Below, one piece after another: positions 1-8,335 of a stretch of 37,391 nt of DNA (positions are counted from its first letter, which is position 1; each line of letters opens with the position of its first letter). The DNA lies in contig CANSII010000016.1 in NCBI GenBank assembly GCA_947646915.1, positions 1 through 37,391 of the forward strand, read 5' to 3'. The notes under the pieces are model-generated. The model searched no databases. It worked only from the letters and a program-made list of their open reading frames with translations, and had not been told where the DNA came from. The translations under genes and the position numbers were made by a program. Origin of the DNA: an uncultured Clostridium sp. (GTDB lineage Bacteria; Bacillota; Clostridia; TANB77; CAG-508).

Positions 1-49
1 CGGTGGAAACTCTCATATATAATCCACATTTTTTCTTTTCTTCGTTCAA
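1..49 (-). CDS. serine site-specific recombinase, N-terminal fragment (runs off the window)
   Basis: Only the first 16 codons are present. Read from a TTG start at 49 they give MNEEKKKCGLYMRVST. The end of that peptide (GLYMRVST) matches the first beta strand of the resolvase domain of serine recombinases, where the Ser of the RVST motif is the catalytic nucleophile. An AGGAGG box (complement of 58-63) lies 8 nt before the TTG, which fixes the start. Family function: site-specific DNA cleavage and strand exchange by a covalent serine intermediate, used by integrative elements, IS607-like elements or invertases. Which type cannot be told from this fragment. A second, complete recombinase lies at 32956-34542; its start is different in sequence, so they are not copies. 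Confident for the family, not for length or element type. Confidence 0.7.
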   Translation of the reverse strand, partial: MNEEKKKCGLYMRVST

Positions 50-159
50 TTCTCAAACCTCCTAACAAACGGACTAACAAATTCTAAGCATTAAAATGCA
101 AGAATTTGTAACGTTCGCATAATTATCTTCTACGTCAAGTCTGTCGACTTTCCTAGAAT

Positions 160-208
160 ATAAATAAAAAGAGACATCAAAGTACATGCGAGTACTACTG
201 ACATCTCT
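160..208 (-). terminator. hairpin plus T-run, minus strand
   Basis: An interrupted stem (AGAGA and TCTCT at the base, AGTAC and GTACT near the loop) spans 170-208. Read on the minus strand it is followed by a T-rich run (complement of 161-170). It looks like an intrinsic terminator lying between the gene at 359-628 and the recombinase start at 49. It could end the upstream transcript or act as an attenuator in the leader of the recombinase. The stem has internal mismatches, so strength is uncertain. Confidence 0.45.
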
Positions 209-358
209 TAAATCCATTTATTATAAACTAAAATACAATAATGCAATATAATATAATTTTTTCAAAGTACTCATAAACATATAGCTTTTGACGAACAGCT
301 ATATGCAATTAATTACCTATATTATATCACGATTTTAAGAAATGTCAAATATTTACAA
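209..358. other. AT-rich intergenic stretch with one small hairpin
   Basis: No coding potential is visible. The only structure seen is a 9-bp perfect stem, CATATAGCT (279-287) with AGCTATATG (297-305), enclosing a 9-nt loop. Together with the terminator-like hairpin at 160-208 it makes up a leader of about 300 nt in front of the recombinase start. No riboswitch or T-box motif was recognised. Confidence 0.35.
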
Positions 359-628
359 TTATATGTTTTTCAAATATTCTTCTAACTCTGATAATTTAAT
401 CTTTTTAGTCAAGTTAGTAATATAAATGTCATTTGAATAATTGAAAACTAAAAAAGTAATATTTTTGATAATCACTCTATGTGGCTCAATATATGTAAGA
501 TTAGTTCTCTCTAATTTTCTAATACTACCATTGATAAAAGTAGGAGTAACTTTAGAAAACTCACATATAAACTCTAGCCTTTGTTTTAGACATTCCTCAA
601 ATTCTAGTTCTTGCTTAATTATCTTCAT
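359..628 (-). CDS. hypothetical protein, about 89 aa
   Basis: I do not recognise this protein. It is charged, has no signal peptide or membrane segment, and ends in a Lys/Leu/Glu-rich helix. The reading frame extends to an ATG at 640, but that codon directly abuts the AAGGG box; the ATG at 628 lies 12 nt beyond it, so the shorter form of 89 aa was taken. A GTG at 637 is a third option. It is on the same strand as the recombinase that leaves the window and about 300 nt upstream of it, so it may belong to the same mobile element. This is inference from position only. Confidence 0.5.
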   Translation of the reverse strand: MKIIKQELEFEECLKQRLEFICEFSKVTPTFINGSIRKLERTNLTYIEPHRVIIKNITFLVFNYSNDIYITNLTKKIKLSELEEYLKNI

Positions 629-746
629 TTCAAGCACCATCCCTTCTTTATAGATTTAGGATGATTTTTTGCAAAAGAAAAAATCAACCATTTCTGATTG
701 ATTTTGTATCTATCTGTTCTATAAAAAGTTCGAACAGATACGTCGT

Positions 747-830
747 TGGTGCGGATGAAGGGACTCGAACCCCCACGTCGTTGACACTGGTTCCTAAGAC
801 CAGCGCGTCTACCAGTTCCGCCACATCCGC
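747..830 (-). tRNA. tRNA-Leu (anticodon UAG)
   Basis: The complement of 751-830 folds as a class II tRNA. The 7-bp acceptor stem is GCGGATG/CATCCGC, the D-loop region has the GGTAGACGCG pattern typical of Leu, the anticodon loop CTTAGGA gives anticodon UAG (reads CUA and probably other CUN), a short variable arm follows, and the T loop is GGTTCGAGTCC. Discriminator A and an encoded CCA lie at 747-750. The type is well supported. Long shadow reading frames across it are not genes. Confidence 0.96.
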
Positions 831-900
831 ATATAATACTAATTGTTTAAATTTTTTCTACACATACTGACATTGTAACGAGCAAAGCCCTAACAATCTC

Positions 901-923
901 AACAAGTTCCGCCACATCCACAT
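901..923 (-). pseudogene. tRNA-Leu 5'-end remnant
   Basis: Positions 905-923 match the 5' end of the tRNA-Leu at 747-830 (its acceptor strand and the start of the D arm, at about 814-832) in all but one base. No anticodon arm, variable arm or T arm follows, so this is a fragment and not a functional tRNA. It lies on the same strand, just upstream of the intact gene. It may be what remains of a tandem tRNA duplicate, or a leftover of recombination at the tRNA. Confidence 0.6.
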
Positions 924-1091
924 TTTCTATTGACAATACTTATATTAACACATTCAGGCTTTTATTGTCAATAGAATTTTTATATTTTTTTAAAATTGTA
1001 AAAAACTTTATAAATTAATTTTTAAGAAAATAACAAAAATAAATTTTCCACAAAAAATAAAAATATAACTATTAAAAAAATCTTTAAAAAA
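924..1091. other. AT-rich intergenic stretch
   Basis: Nothing beyond homopolymeric A/T runs is visible. The promoter of the tRNA-Leu gene (minus strand) presumably lies in 840-960, but no convincing pair of hexamers was picked. Confidence 0.3.
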
Positions 1092-1280
1092 TTATATGCA
1101 ATATAAAATAATTAGACCAATTATACTACAAAAAAAACCTAAAAATTTCAAACCAGCTGAAGCCTCATTTTGATCACCAAAACCAAAAAAGTTTTTAGTA
1201 ATAATTCTAGCATCATAAATTAAAATAACACCAATTAAAATTATCAATAAAGCAACCAACTTTAAAATAACACTTACCAT
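1092..1280 (-). CDS. small membrane protein, 62 aa
   Basis: Two hydrophobic segments (about residues 3-22 and 42-61) flank a short polar loop containing FFGFGDQNEAS. No named family is recognised, though small two-helix proteins of this style are common in Clostridia. The frame extends 12 codons further upstream, but the ATG at 1280 has an AAAGGA box about 8-10 nt before it and is the better start. It is transcribed towards the tRNA. Function unknown; location is predicted as the cytoplasmic membrane. Confidence 0.6.
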   Translation of the reverse strand: MVSVILKLVALLIILIGVILIYDARIITKNFFGFGDQNEASAGLKFLGFFCSIIGLIILYCI

Positions 1281-1504
1281 TATATCAACATCCTTTTCAA
1301 TTATAGTATGAAACATTGCAAAGAAAAATTACTAAGCAATTCAATTAATATTATATAAAAAAAAAATAATATATTCAATTAAAATTTGTAAATTTTTTAA
1401 AATAATAATACAAGATAATAGATTTAAAAATAAAAATTATTAAAATTGCTAAAATATCAATATTCTATAAGCTGAATGATAGAAATGAGTATTACACAAA
1501 TCTA

Positions 1505-1533
1505 TTGACAATTTATAAAATTAAAAGTATAAT
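1505..1533 (+). promoter_or_regulatory. sigma-A promoter
   Basis: TTGACA at 1505-1510 and TATAAT at 1528-1533 are separated by 17 nt, a perfect consensus. It sits 31 nt upstream of the ATG at 1564, so a very strong promoter drives a 50-codon gene. Confidence 0.8.
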
Positions 1534-1563
1534 ATAATTGTATTATTAAAAAGGAGAAAAAAA

Positions 1564-1716
1564 ATGCTAAAAAAATACTGGAAAAAAATAGGAATGTTAA
1601 TATTAATAATAGCATGTGTATTTAATGTAATGAGTAAATTAGTACACAAATTATCATTAAATAAAGAGATGATTGAATCAGCACAATATATGTTCAGTGA
1701 AGAAAAAACAAAATAA
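1564..1716 (+). CDS. small single-pass membrane protein, 50 aa
   Basis: The product starts MLKKYWKKIGMLILIIAC. It has a basic N-terminus followed by one hydrophobic segment (about residues 9-24) and a short polar tail, which is a signal-anchor layout. A Cys at residue 18 lies inside the hydrophobic segment but without a clear lipobox. An AAGGAG box at 1551-1556 lies 7 nt before the ATG, and a consensus promoter precedes it, so it is very probably expressed. No family is recognised. It is followed by the separate promoter of rpmE. Confidence 0.62.
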   Translation: MLKKYWKKIGMLILIIACVFNVMSKLVHKLSLNKEMIESAQYMFSEEKTK

Positions 1717-1738
1717 TCAAAATACCAAAAAATAATAC

Positions 1739-1767
1739 TTGAAAAAATAAAAAAAATATGATATTAT
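1739..1767 (+). promoter_or_regulatory. sigma-A promoter of rpmE
   Basis: TTGAAA at 1739-1744 and TATTAT at 1762-1767 with 17-nt spacing, 42 nt upstream of the rpmE start. Confidence 0.6.
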
Positions 1768-1809
1768 AAAAAAAGTCATGTAAAAAAAGAAAAAAGAGGT
1801 GAAAAACAG

Positions 1810-2010
1810 ATGAAAGAAGGAATACATCCAACATATAATCAAACAACAATCACATGTGCATGTGGAAATGTTATAGAAGTTGGTTCAACAAAAAAAGATA
1901 TAAAAGTAGACGTATGCTCAAAATGTCATCCATATTGGACAGGTAATTTAAGACAAGAAACAGCTGGAGGAAGAGCAGAAAAATTCAAAAAGAAATATAA
2001 TTTATCATAA
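1810..2010 (+). CDS. rpmE: 50S ribosomal protein L31 (zinc-binding form)
   Basis: The 66-residue product has the normal length of L31 and its hallmarks: IHPTY near the N-terminus, CACGN, and CSKCHPYWTG. Cys16, Cys18, Cys36 and Cys39 are the four zinc ligands of the C+ type, as opposed to the zinc-independent paralogue induced on zinc starvation. L31 sits at the intersubunit bridge of the 70S ribosome. A ribosome binding site (AGAGGTGA, 1795-1802) lies 7 nt before the ATG. The gene has its own promoter and terminator and so is monocistronic here. Confidence 0.96.
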   Translation: MKEGIHPTYNQTTITCACGNVIEVGSTKKDIKVDVCSKCHPYWTGNLRQETAGGRAEKFKKKYNLS

Positions 2011-2013
2011 AAT

Positions 2014-2042
2014 AAAAGAAGTAGTATCAAACTACTTCTTTT
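2014..2042 (+). terminator. rpmE intrinsic terminator
   Basis: A perfect 12-bp stem (2014-2025 with 2031-2042) encloses a 5-nt loop and is followed by a T-rich stretch. The stem is A-rich on the left, so it may also work for the minus strand. Confidence 0.8.
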
Positions 2043-2120
2043 ATTTTTACCTTTTTTTAACAGTTATATTGCAAAAAAAGACAAAATATAATAAAATATA
2101 TAGCAGTGGAGGTATTAGAA

Positions 2121-3569
2121 TTGGAAACAGAACAAGAAATAGAAAAACAAAGAGAATATATAGGGAAAGTAAAAGAAATAAATAAAAACAAAAAATTAAA
2201 ATATAGTATACTAACAATGGGATGTCAACTAAATGAGAATGACTCAGAAAAAATATGTGGAATGTTAGAAGAAATGGAATATACAAAAACAGAAGATCAA
2301 AAGGAAGCAGATGTAGCAATATTTAATACATGTTGTGTAAGAGAAAATGCAGAAGACAAACTATTTGGAAAATTAGGAGAATTAAAAAAAATAAAAGAAA
2401 CAAAAGGAACAATAATAGCTATAGGTGGATGTATGATGCAAGAAAAACATATAACAGAAAAAATAAAAGAAAGCTATCCATACACAGACATAATATTTGG
2501 AACACACACACTACATAAATTTCCAGAAAATTTATATAAAACAATAGAAGAAAAAAGAAGACAAGAAGACATATTAGATATTGAAGGAAAAATTTATGAA
2601 GGATTGCCAATAAAAAGAGATAGTAAAATAAAAGCATCAGTAACAATAATGAATGGATGCAATAATTTTTGCAGTTATTGTATAGTACCATATGTAAGAG
2701 GAAGAGAAAGAAGTAGAACACCAAAAGCAATAATAGAAGAAGTAAAAGAATTAGCAAAACAAGGATACAAAGAAATAACTTTATTAGGACAAAATGTAAA
2801 TTCATACTTAAGAGCAGAAAAAAATAAAAAGACATTAGAAATATCTAAGTTATCAGAACAAGAAAATATCATATTTGAAGAATATGAAGGTGTAAATTCT
2901 TTTGCAACACTATTAAAAGCACTAAACAAAATTGAAGGAATAGAAAGAATAAGATTTGTATCACCACATCCAAAAGACTTTACAGATGATGTAATAGAAG
3001 CAATAGCAAATTGTGATAAAGTATGTAAATTAGTACATTTACCATTACAATCAGGAAATACAAAGGTACTAAAAGAAATGAATAGAAAATACACAAAAGA
3101 ACAATATTTGAATTTAGTAGAAAAAATGAAAGCAAAAATACAAAATTTAACATTATCAACAGACATCATAGTAGGATTTCCAGGAGAAACAGAAGAAGAA
3201 TTTGAAGATACATTAGATGTTGTAAATAAAGTAAAATTTGAACAAGTATACATGTTTATATATTCAAGAAGAGTAGGGACTTTAGGAGATAATATGGAAA
3301 ATCAGATACCTGATGAAATAAAACATAAAAGATTTAATAAATTAAAAACATTAGTAGAAAGTCAAATTGAAGAAAATAATCAAAAATATGTAGGAACAAT
3401 TCAAAAAGTTTTAGTCGAAGGAACTAGTAAGAATAATGAAAATATGCTTACTGGTAGAACTGATAATAATAAAGTTGTTATTTTTGAAGGAAATAAGAAC
3501 CTAATAGGAAAAATGATTGAACTAAAAATTGTTTCTGAACATATGTGGTATTTGAAAGGAAAAATGTGA
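2121..3569 (+). CDS. miaB: tRNA-2-methylthio-N6-dimethylallyladenosine synthase
   Basis: Radical-SAM methylthiotransferase that converts i6A37 to ms2i6A37 in tRNAs reading UNN codons. In the 482-aa product the N-terminal domain carries Cys35 (GCQLNEND), Cys71 (NTCCVRENA) and Cys104 (GGCMM), which hold the auxiliary [4Fe-4S] cluster. The radical-SAM CX3CX2C motif is Cys180, Cys184 and Cys187 (GCNNFCSYCIVPYVRGRERS). The HLPLQSG motif follows, and a TRAM RNA-binding domain is at the C-terminus. NTCCVRE favours MiaB over MtaB or RimO. A linker insertion of about 25 residues lies near residue 240. The frame is open from a GTG at 2106, but the GGAGG box is at 2108-2112, so the in-frame TTG at 2121 (8 nt beyond it) is the probable start. 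miaB followed by mutS is a classic Firmicutes order. Confidence 0.95.
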   Translation: METEQEIEKQREYIGKVKEINKNKKLKYSILTMGCQLNENDSEKICGMLEEMEYTKTEDQKEADVAIFNTCCVRENAEDKLFGKLGELKKIKETKGTIIAIGGCMMQEKHITEKIKESYPYTDIIFGTHTLHKFPENLYKTIEEKRRQEDILDIEGKIYEGLPIKRDSKIKASVTIMNGCNNFCSYCIVPYVRGRERSRTPKAIIEEVKELAKQGYKEITLLGQNVNSYLRAEKNKKTLEISKLSEQENIIFEEYEGVNSFATLLKALNKIEGIERIRFVSPHPKDFTDDVIEAIANCDKVCKLVHLPLQSGNTKVLKEMNRKYTKEQYLNLVEKMKAKIQNLTLSTDIIVGFPGETEEEFEDTLDVVNKVKFEQVYMFIYSRRVGTLGDNMENQIPDEIKHKRFNKLKTLVESQIEENNQKYVGTIQKVLVEGTSKNNENMLTGRTDNNKVVIFEGNKNLIGKMIELKIVSEHMWYLKGKM

Positions 3570-3595
3570 CAAGAGGGGCTTTCCTGTTTGTCACA
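3565..3595 (+). promoter_or_regulatory. hairpin across the miaB stop and the mutS ribosome binding site
   Basis: TGTGACAA (3565-3572) pairs with TTGTCACA (3588-3595), with AGG/CCT extending inward. The left arm covers the miaB stop codon, and the right arm ends at the first base of the mutS AAAGGAGG box (3595-3602). Ribosomes finishing miaB would open it. It may couple translation of the two genes or act as a weak attenuator; there is no T-run, so a terminator is unlikely. Confidence 0.5.
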
Positions 3596-3608
3596 AAGGA
3601 GGTAAAAA

Positions 3609-6221
3609 ATGGCAGAATTTTCACCAATGATGCAGAAATATCTTGAAACAAAAGAACAATATAAAGACTGCATATTATTTTATAGATTAGGAGATTTCTA
3701 TGAAATGTTCTTTGAAGATGCAATTACAGTATCAAGAGAACTAGAGCTTACATTAACAGGCAAAGACTGTGGACAAGAAGAAAGAGCACCAATGGCAGGA
3801 GTGCCACATCATGCAGCAGAAATGTATATATCAAGACTAGTTGCAAAAGGATATAAAGTTGCAATATGTGAGCAATTAGAAGATCCAAAAGAAACAAAAG
3901 GAATAGTTAAAAGAGGTGTAATAAGAGTTGTAACACCAGGTACTGTTGTTGAAAGTAATATGTTGGAAGAAAGAAAAAACAATTTTATAATGTCAATATA
4001 TAAAGCAGGAATATATTTTGGAATAAGTGTATGTGACATATCAACAGGAGAATTTTATTCAGCAGAGATAAAAGATAATCAAAATTTTCCACTATTATTA
4101 GATGAAATTGCAAGATATATGCCATCAGAACTTGTAATAAATAATATGATGTCAAATTGTGAAGAAGAAATATCTAAGATAAAAGAAAGATTTGACTCAT
4201 ACATAACAAAATTTGATGATAAATATTTTACTGATGAAATAGATAAAATAAAAAATAGATTTAATATTGTAGATACTAATCAAAATGAATTAGAAAATAT
4301 TGATGAAAAAAAATTAGTAATTAGCTCAATAAACGCATTAGTAGAATATATTGAACAAACTCAAATGACTACATTAGATCATATTAATAAAATAGTAGTA
4401 TATAATATTTCAAAATATATGTCACTTGATGTTAATGCTAGAAGAAATTTAGAAATAACAGAAAAAATGAGAGATAAAACAAAAAAAGGAACACTATTAT
4501 GGGTATTAGATAAAACATCAACATCAATGGGAGGACGAGCATTAAGAAGATGGCTAAATGATCCACTTATAGATACTATAGAAATAAATAAAAGATTAAC
4601 ATCAGTAAAAGAACTAAAAGATGAAATCATCTTAAGAGGAGATATAATAGAAAATCTAAAAAAAGTTTATGATATAGAACGCTTAGCAGGAAAGATGGCT
4701 TATGGTAATGCTAATGCAAGAGATATGATAACATTAAAAAATTCTCTTTCTAAATTACCAGAACTAAAAAAAGTTTTATTAAGTACAAAATCAGAAATGC
4801 TAAAGGAATTATATGAAAATTTAGATGAATTACAAGATATTCATGCACTAATAGAAAAATCAATAGTAGAAGACCCGCCAATGACAATTAAAGACGGTGG
4901 AATTATCAAATTAGGATATGATGAAGAAATAGATAAATTAAAAACAGCAACAACAGAAGGGAAAAATTGGATTATAAAATTAGAAGCAGAAGAAAAAGAA
5001 AAAACAGGAATTAAAAATCTAAAAGTTGGATTTAATAAAGTTTTCGGGTACTATATAGAAGTAACAAAGTCAGGATTAGATCAAGTGCCAGAAAGATACA
5101 TTAGAAAACAGACTTTAACAAATGCAGAAAGATACATAACAGAAGAATTAAAAGATTTAGAAAATCAAATATTAGGGGCAGAAGAGAAAGTAGTAAACTT
5201 AGAATATAACGCATTTGTACAAATAAGAGAAGAAATTGCAAGAAATGTAAAAAGACTACAAAAATCAAGTAATGTTGTATCAACACTAGATGTACTAACA
5301 TCATTTGCAACAGTTGCAGAAGATATGAATTACTGTATGCCACAAGTTGATAGTACAGGAGAAATTGACATAAAAGGAGGAAGACATCCAGTAATAGAAA
5401 AAATATTAGGAACAGGAATATTTGTAGAAAATGATACATATTTAGATAAAGAAGAAAATAGATTATCAATAATAACTGGACCAAACATGGCAGGAAAATC
5501 AACATATATGAGACAAGTAGCAATAATTACATTAATGGCACAAGTAGGAAGCTTTGTACCTGCAACAGAAGCAAAAATAGGAGTAGTTGACAAAATCTTT
5601 ACAAGAGTTGGAGCGTCAGATGATCTAAGTATGGGTCAAAGCACATTTATGGTAGAAATGATGGAAGTAGCAACAATACTGAAAGAAGCAACATCAAATA
5701 GTCTAGTAATATTAGATGAAATAGGAAGAGGAACATCAACATATGATGGACTATCAATTGCTTGGGCAGTTGCAGAATATATAGCAGATAAAGAAAAATG
5801 TGGAGCCAAAACATTATTTGCAACACATTATCATGAACTTACAGAACTGGAAAATAAACTAGAAGGTGTAAAAAATTATAATATAGCAGTTAAAGAAAAA
5901 GGTGAAGATATAATCTTTTTAAGAAAAATATTAAGAGGAGGAACAGATGAAAGTTATGGAATTCATGTTGCAAGACTTGCAGGTGTTCCTAAAGCTGTTA
6001 CTCAAAAGGCTGATGAGATTTTGAGAGGTTTAGAAAGAAAGAATATTTTAAATGGTAAAAAACAAGAAAAAGAAGATAAGAAATTTGTTGAAGGGCAATT
6101 TGATATGTTTAATTATAAATTGGCTGAAATAGCTCATGAAGTTGATAAAATTAACCTGAATGAATTAACACCTATTGATGCTTTAAATACTTTGGTAAAA
6201 ATTAAAGAAAAAATGAAATAA
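3609..6221 (+). CDS. mutS: DNA mismatch repair protein MutS
   Basis: Mismatch-recognition ATPase of 870 aa, the usual length. The mismatch-binding Phe-X-Glu is Phe30-Tyr31-Glu32 (GDFYEMF). Connector, lever and clamp domains follow. The C-terminal ABC-type ATPase has Walker A TGPNMAGKST at about residues 623-632, the MAQVGSFVPA and STFMVEM motifs, Walker B LVILDEIGRGTSTYDG, and the FATHYHEL switch. The C-terminus keeps a short helical dimer/tetramer region. A full AAAGGAGG box lies 6 nt before the ATG. Gene order miaB-mutS is typical, but the mutL expected next is absent: the next feature is a repeat element and a gene on the opposite strand, so mutL must be elsewhere if it exists. Confidence 0.98.
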   Translation: MAEFSPMMQKYLETKEQYKDCILFYRLGDFYEMFFEDAITVSRELELTLTGKDCGQEERAPMAGVPHHAAEMYISRLVAKGYKVAICEQLEDPKETKGIVKRGVIRVVTPGTVVESNMLEERKNNFIMSIYKAGIYFGISVCDISTGEFYSAEIKDNQNFPLLLDEIARYMPSELVINNMMSNCEEEISKIKERFDSYITKFDDKYFTDEIDKIKNRFNIVDTNQNELENIDEKKLVISSINALVEYIEQTQMTTLDHINKIVVYNISKYMSLDVNARRNLEITEKMRDKTKKGTLLWVLDKTSTSMGGRALRRWLNDPLIDTIEINKRLTSVKELKDEIILRGDIIENLKKVYDIERLAGKMAYGNANARDMITLKNSLSKLPELKKVLLSTKSEMLKELYENLDELQDIHALIEKSIVEDPPMTIKDGGIIKLGYDEEIDKLKTATTEGKNWIIKLEAEEKEKTGIKNLKVGFNKVFGYYIEVTKSGLDQVPERYIRKQTLTNAERYITEELKDLENQILGAEEKVVNLEYNAFVQIREEIARNVKRLQKSSNVVSTLDVLTSFATVAEDMNYCMPQVDSTGEIDIKGGRHPVIEKILGTGIFVENDTYLDKEENRLSIITGPNMAGKSTYMRQVAIITLMAQVGSFVPATEAKIGVVDKIFTRVGASDDLSMGQSTFMVEMMEVATILKEATSNSLVILDEIGRGTSTYDGLSIAWAVAEYIADKEKCGAKTLFATHYHELTELENKLEGVKNYNIAVKEKGEDIIFLRKILRGGTDESYGIHVARLAGVPKAVTQKADEILRGLERKNILNGKKQEKEDKKFVEGQFDMFNYKLAEIAHEVDKINLNELTPIDALNTLVKIKEKMK

Positions 6222-6288
6222 AATATAAATATCAGCATTTTAAAAACTTAAGATTATAGATGGTATAAGAAAAGTATATAATCATTTT

Positions 6289-6488
6289 AAAACCGAATAA
6301 TATTAATTTGAAAAAATGAGTTTGACCTGCGTTGTTATTCACTTTAATTCATTATAGTGTGTGAATAAAATATGAATATTCAGTAACTTAAGCGCCTTGG
6401 ATTCTAGAGTTGTTCGAAACGGCAGTGAGTTACAAATCCAGTATGCGTTAGCTAAACGGAATTTTTGAAAATTTATATTATTCGGTTT
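6289..6488 (+). repeat. palindrome with expanded copy of the 102-nt core (copy A)
   Basis: Arms 6290-6309 and 6469-6488 are inverted repeats of 20 bp with one mismatch. Between them is a 159-nt core that shares with copies B-D the blocks GAGTTTGAC, GTTATTCACTTTAA, TTATAGTGTGT, CTTAAGCGCCTTGGA and CGGA. About 52 extra bases lie between the CGCCTTGGA block and the CGGA block, and they contain degenerate echoes of the core (GTTCGA, CAGTGAGT, CAGTAT). The element sits between the converging genes mutS and rqcH, where it could also serve as a terminator for both. Positions 6222-6288 before it are AT-rich without other structure. Confidence 0.7.
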
Positions 6489-6500
6489 ATATAAAACACA

Positions 6501-8231
6501 TTACACATTTAAAGTTTTATTATGAGAATATATTACCATACCAGGTTTTGAACTAGAAGGCTTTTTTACAAACTTAACTTCACAATAATCAACAGGAACA
6601 TTAGAGGAATTTTTTGCTTTACTATGTTTAGCAGCTATTTTAGCAACCTTTATTAAAATCTCATTATTTGGGTAAGGCATATTATTCTCAATTTTTAAAA
6701 TTGTATGACTACCATGAAAGTCTTTTGTATGAAACCATAAATCATTCTTATTTGCATATTTTAAAGATAAATAATCATTTTCTTTATTATTTCTTCCAAC
6801 TAAAACAGTATATCCATCAATTGTATATTTTATTGGATTAAATGATACAGTTTTATTTTTAGTAAATTTTGATTTTTTTACTTTAGACTTCTTTGAATTT
6901 GAATTAGTAGTTTTTATTGTAGTTTCTTTAAAAATATCATTTTCAGAAATTTCTTCAAAAATTTCTGTTACTTCTTCTAAAGATGTACAACTTTCTAATT
7001 CATATACAACACTTTCGATATAATTAAGTTCTTTTAAAGTTTCTTTTTTTTGTTCAGATACTATTTCCAAAGCATTTTTTAATTTTGAATATTTTTTAAA
7101 AAATCTTTTTGCATTAATACTTGGGGAGTATTTTTTATCTAGTTTTATTTTGATTTTTTTATTGTTATCATAGTAATTTTCTAATTCAATTTCTTCCATA
7201 TTTTTATTAGGAATTCTGTATAAATTAGCGGTAATAAGTTCTCCATAAACTTTATATTTGTCCATATCATCACATTCCTGCAACTTTTCGTTTATATTTG
7301 AAAGCCTTTTATTATATTTTTTTAATGTATCTAATATTAATTTTAAAAGAGTATTTCTATAATTTTTAAATGTTTCGTTTGTTTCTTTATTAAAATAAAA
7401 GTCATCTAAAAAAAAGTTTAATGAAAAAGAAGCATTAGATTGTTTAGGAATTAGAATGTAATCTTTTGCAATTCCTTGTTCGTTTTCTATTTTTTCAAAT
7501 GATAAATTTTTTGTTCCTATTTTATCTAATATATCTGTTATATAATTAAAAATTAGATTTAGACTATTATCTGATAGTTCTGTGATACAAAATTTGTTTA
7601 TAATTGCATTTATAAAGTTTTTTGAGATTCCATTAAATGAATTTGAAATACATGTAGATAATTCATCAATTTCTGCTGTATTTATATATTTTTTGAAGTC
7701 ATGATAATCTTTTAAATCTAAAAAGTTGTTTTTATTTGATGTGGGAAAAGTATATTTTGTATGTGGCAAAATATCTCTGTAGTTTTCATCTTTTTCTTTT
7801 ATATGCCTTAAACTATCAACTATTATATTTACTTCATCTAATAGGATGATATTGCTATGTTTTCCCATTAATTCTATTACTAATTTTTTTGATATTATGT
7901 CATCTAGATCATCAAATCCTTCAAATTCTAATATTATTAATCTTTCTAAATCAAATGTTATTATATTTTTTAGTTTTAAACCTATTAGGTGTTTTCTTAA
8001 TAACATGCAAAAATTAGGTGCTTCTTGTGGATTTTGTTTTGTTTTAGTTGTTAGATTTATTCTACAATTTTGTGCTTCTATACAGATGTTTAAGGCATAG
8101 TTTTTTCCATCTTTATATATTCCTAATATGATTGTATTTTTGTTTGGTTGATATATTTTATCTATTCTAGAGTCTCTTAATTCTGATATCTCTTCTGAGA
8201 TTGCTTTTGTTACTATTCCATCAAATGCCAT
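6501..8231 (-). CDS. rqcH: RqcH / NFACT-family ribosome quality control protein
   Basis: 576-aa NFACT protein (older name fibronectin-binding protein FbpA). The family binds obstructed 50S-peptidyl-tRNA complexes and recruits tRNA-Ala to add C-terminal Ala tails that mark stalled peptides for degradation. Visible parts: NFACT-N starting MAFDGIVTKAISEE, a central helical/coiled-coil region (about 300-420), and the NFACT-R domain with NDLWFHTKDFHGSH at about residues 493-506. The frame is open 15 codons further upstream, but the ATG at 8231 has an AAAGGA box about 8 nt before it and begins with the conserved MAFDG, so it is the start. A Lys/Ser-rich patch precedes NFACT-R. Convergent with mutS and divergent from the pilin-like gene. 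Confidence 0.93.
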   Translation of the reverse strand: MAFDGIVTKAISEEISELRDSRIDKIYQPNKNTIILGIYKDGKNYALNICIEAQNCRINLTTKTKQNPQEAPNFCMLLRKHLIGLKLKNIITFDLERLIILEFEGFDDLDDIISKKLVIELMGKHSNIILLDEVNIIVDSLRHIKEKDENYRDILPHTKYTFPTSNKNNFLDLKDYHDFKKYINTAEIDELSTCISNSFNGISKNFINAIINKFCITELSDNSLNLIFNYITDILDKIGTKNLSFEKIENEQGIAKDYILIPKQSNASFSLNFFLDDFYFNKETNETFKNYRNTLLKLILDTLKKYNKRLSNINEKLQECDDMDKYKVYGELITANLYRIPNKNMEEIELENYYDNNKKIKIKLDKKYSPSINAKRFFKKYSKLKNALEIVSEQKKETLKELNYIESVVYELESCTSLEEVTEIFEEISENDIFKETTIKTTNSNSKKSKVKKSKFTKNKTVSFNPIKYTIDGYTVLVGRNNKENDYLSLKYANKNDLWFHTKDFHGSHTILKIENNMPYPNNEILIKVAKIAAKHSKAKNSSNVPVDYCEVKFVKKPSSSKPGMVIYSHNKTLNV

Positions 8232-8335
8232 TTTCTCATTCCTTTCATGTTCTATAAATATTATATATAATAACATATTTTAAAGAAGTAAGCTATATTA
8301 TTTTAAAAATTAATTAAACTAAATTAAAGAATTTG

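Noticed and set aside
60..358. T-box or riboswitch leader before the left-edge recombinase
   Set aside because: A terminator-like hairpin is present, but no T-box sequence, specifier loop or known aptamer motif was found.
661..870. 70-codon plus-strand reading frame with GADEGTRTPTSL-type peptide
   Set aside because: It is the antisense translation of the tRNA-Leu gene at 747-830, a well-known false ORF; no ribosome binding site.
2047..2835. Long Leu/Phe-rich reading frames on the minus strand under miaB, and similar ones under mutS, pfkA, lexA and the ABC genes
   Set aside because: They are shadows caused by A-rich codon use on the coding strand; no ribosome binding sites and unnatural composition.
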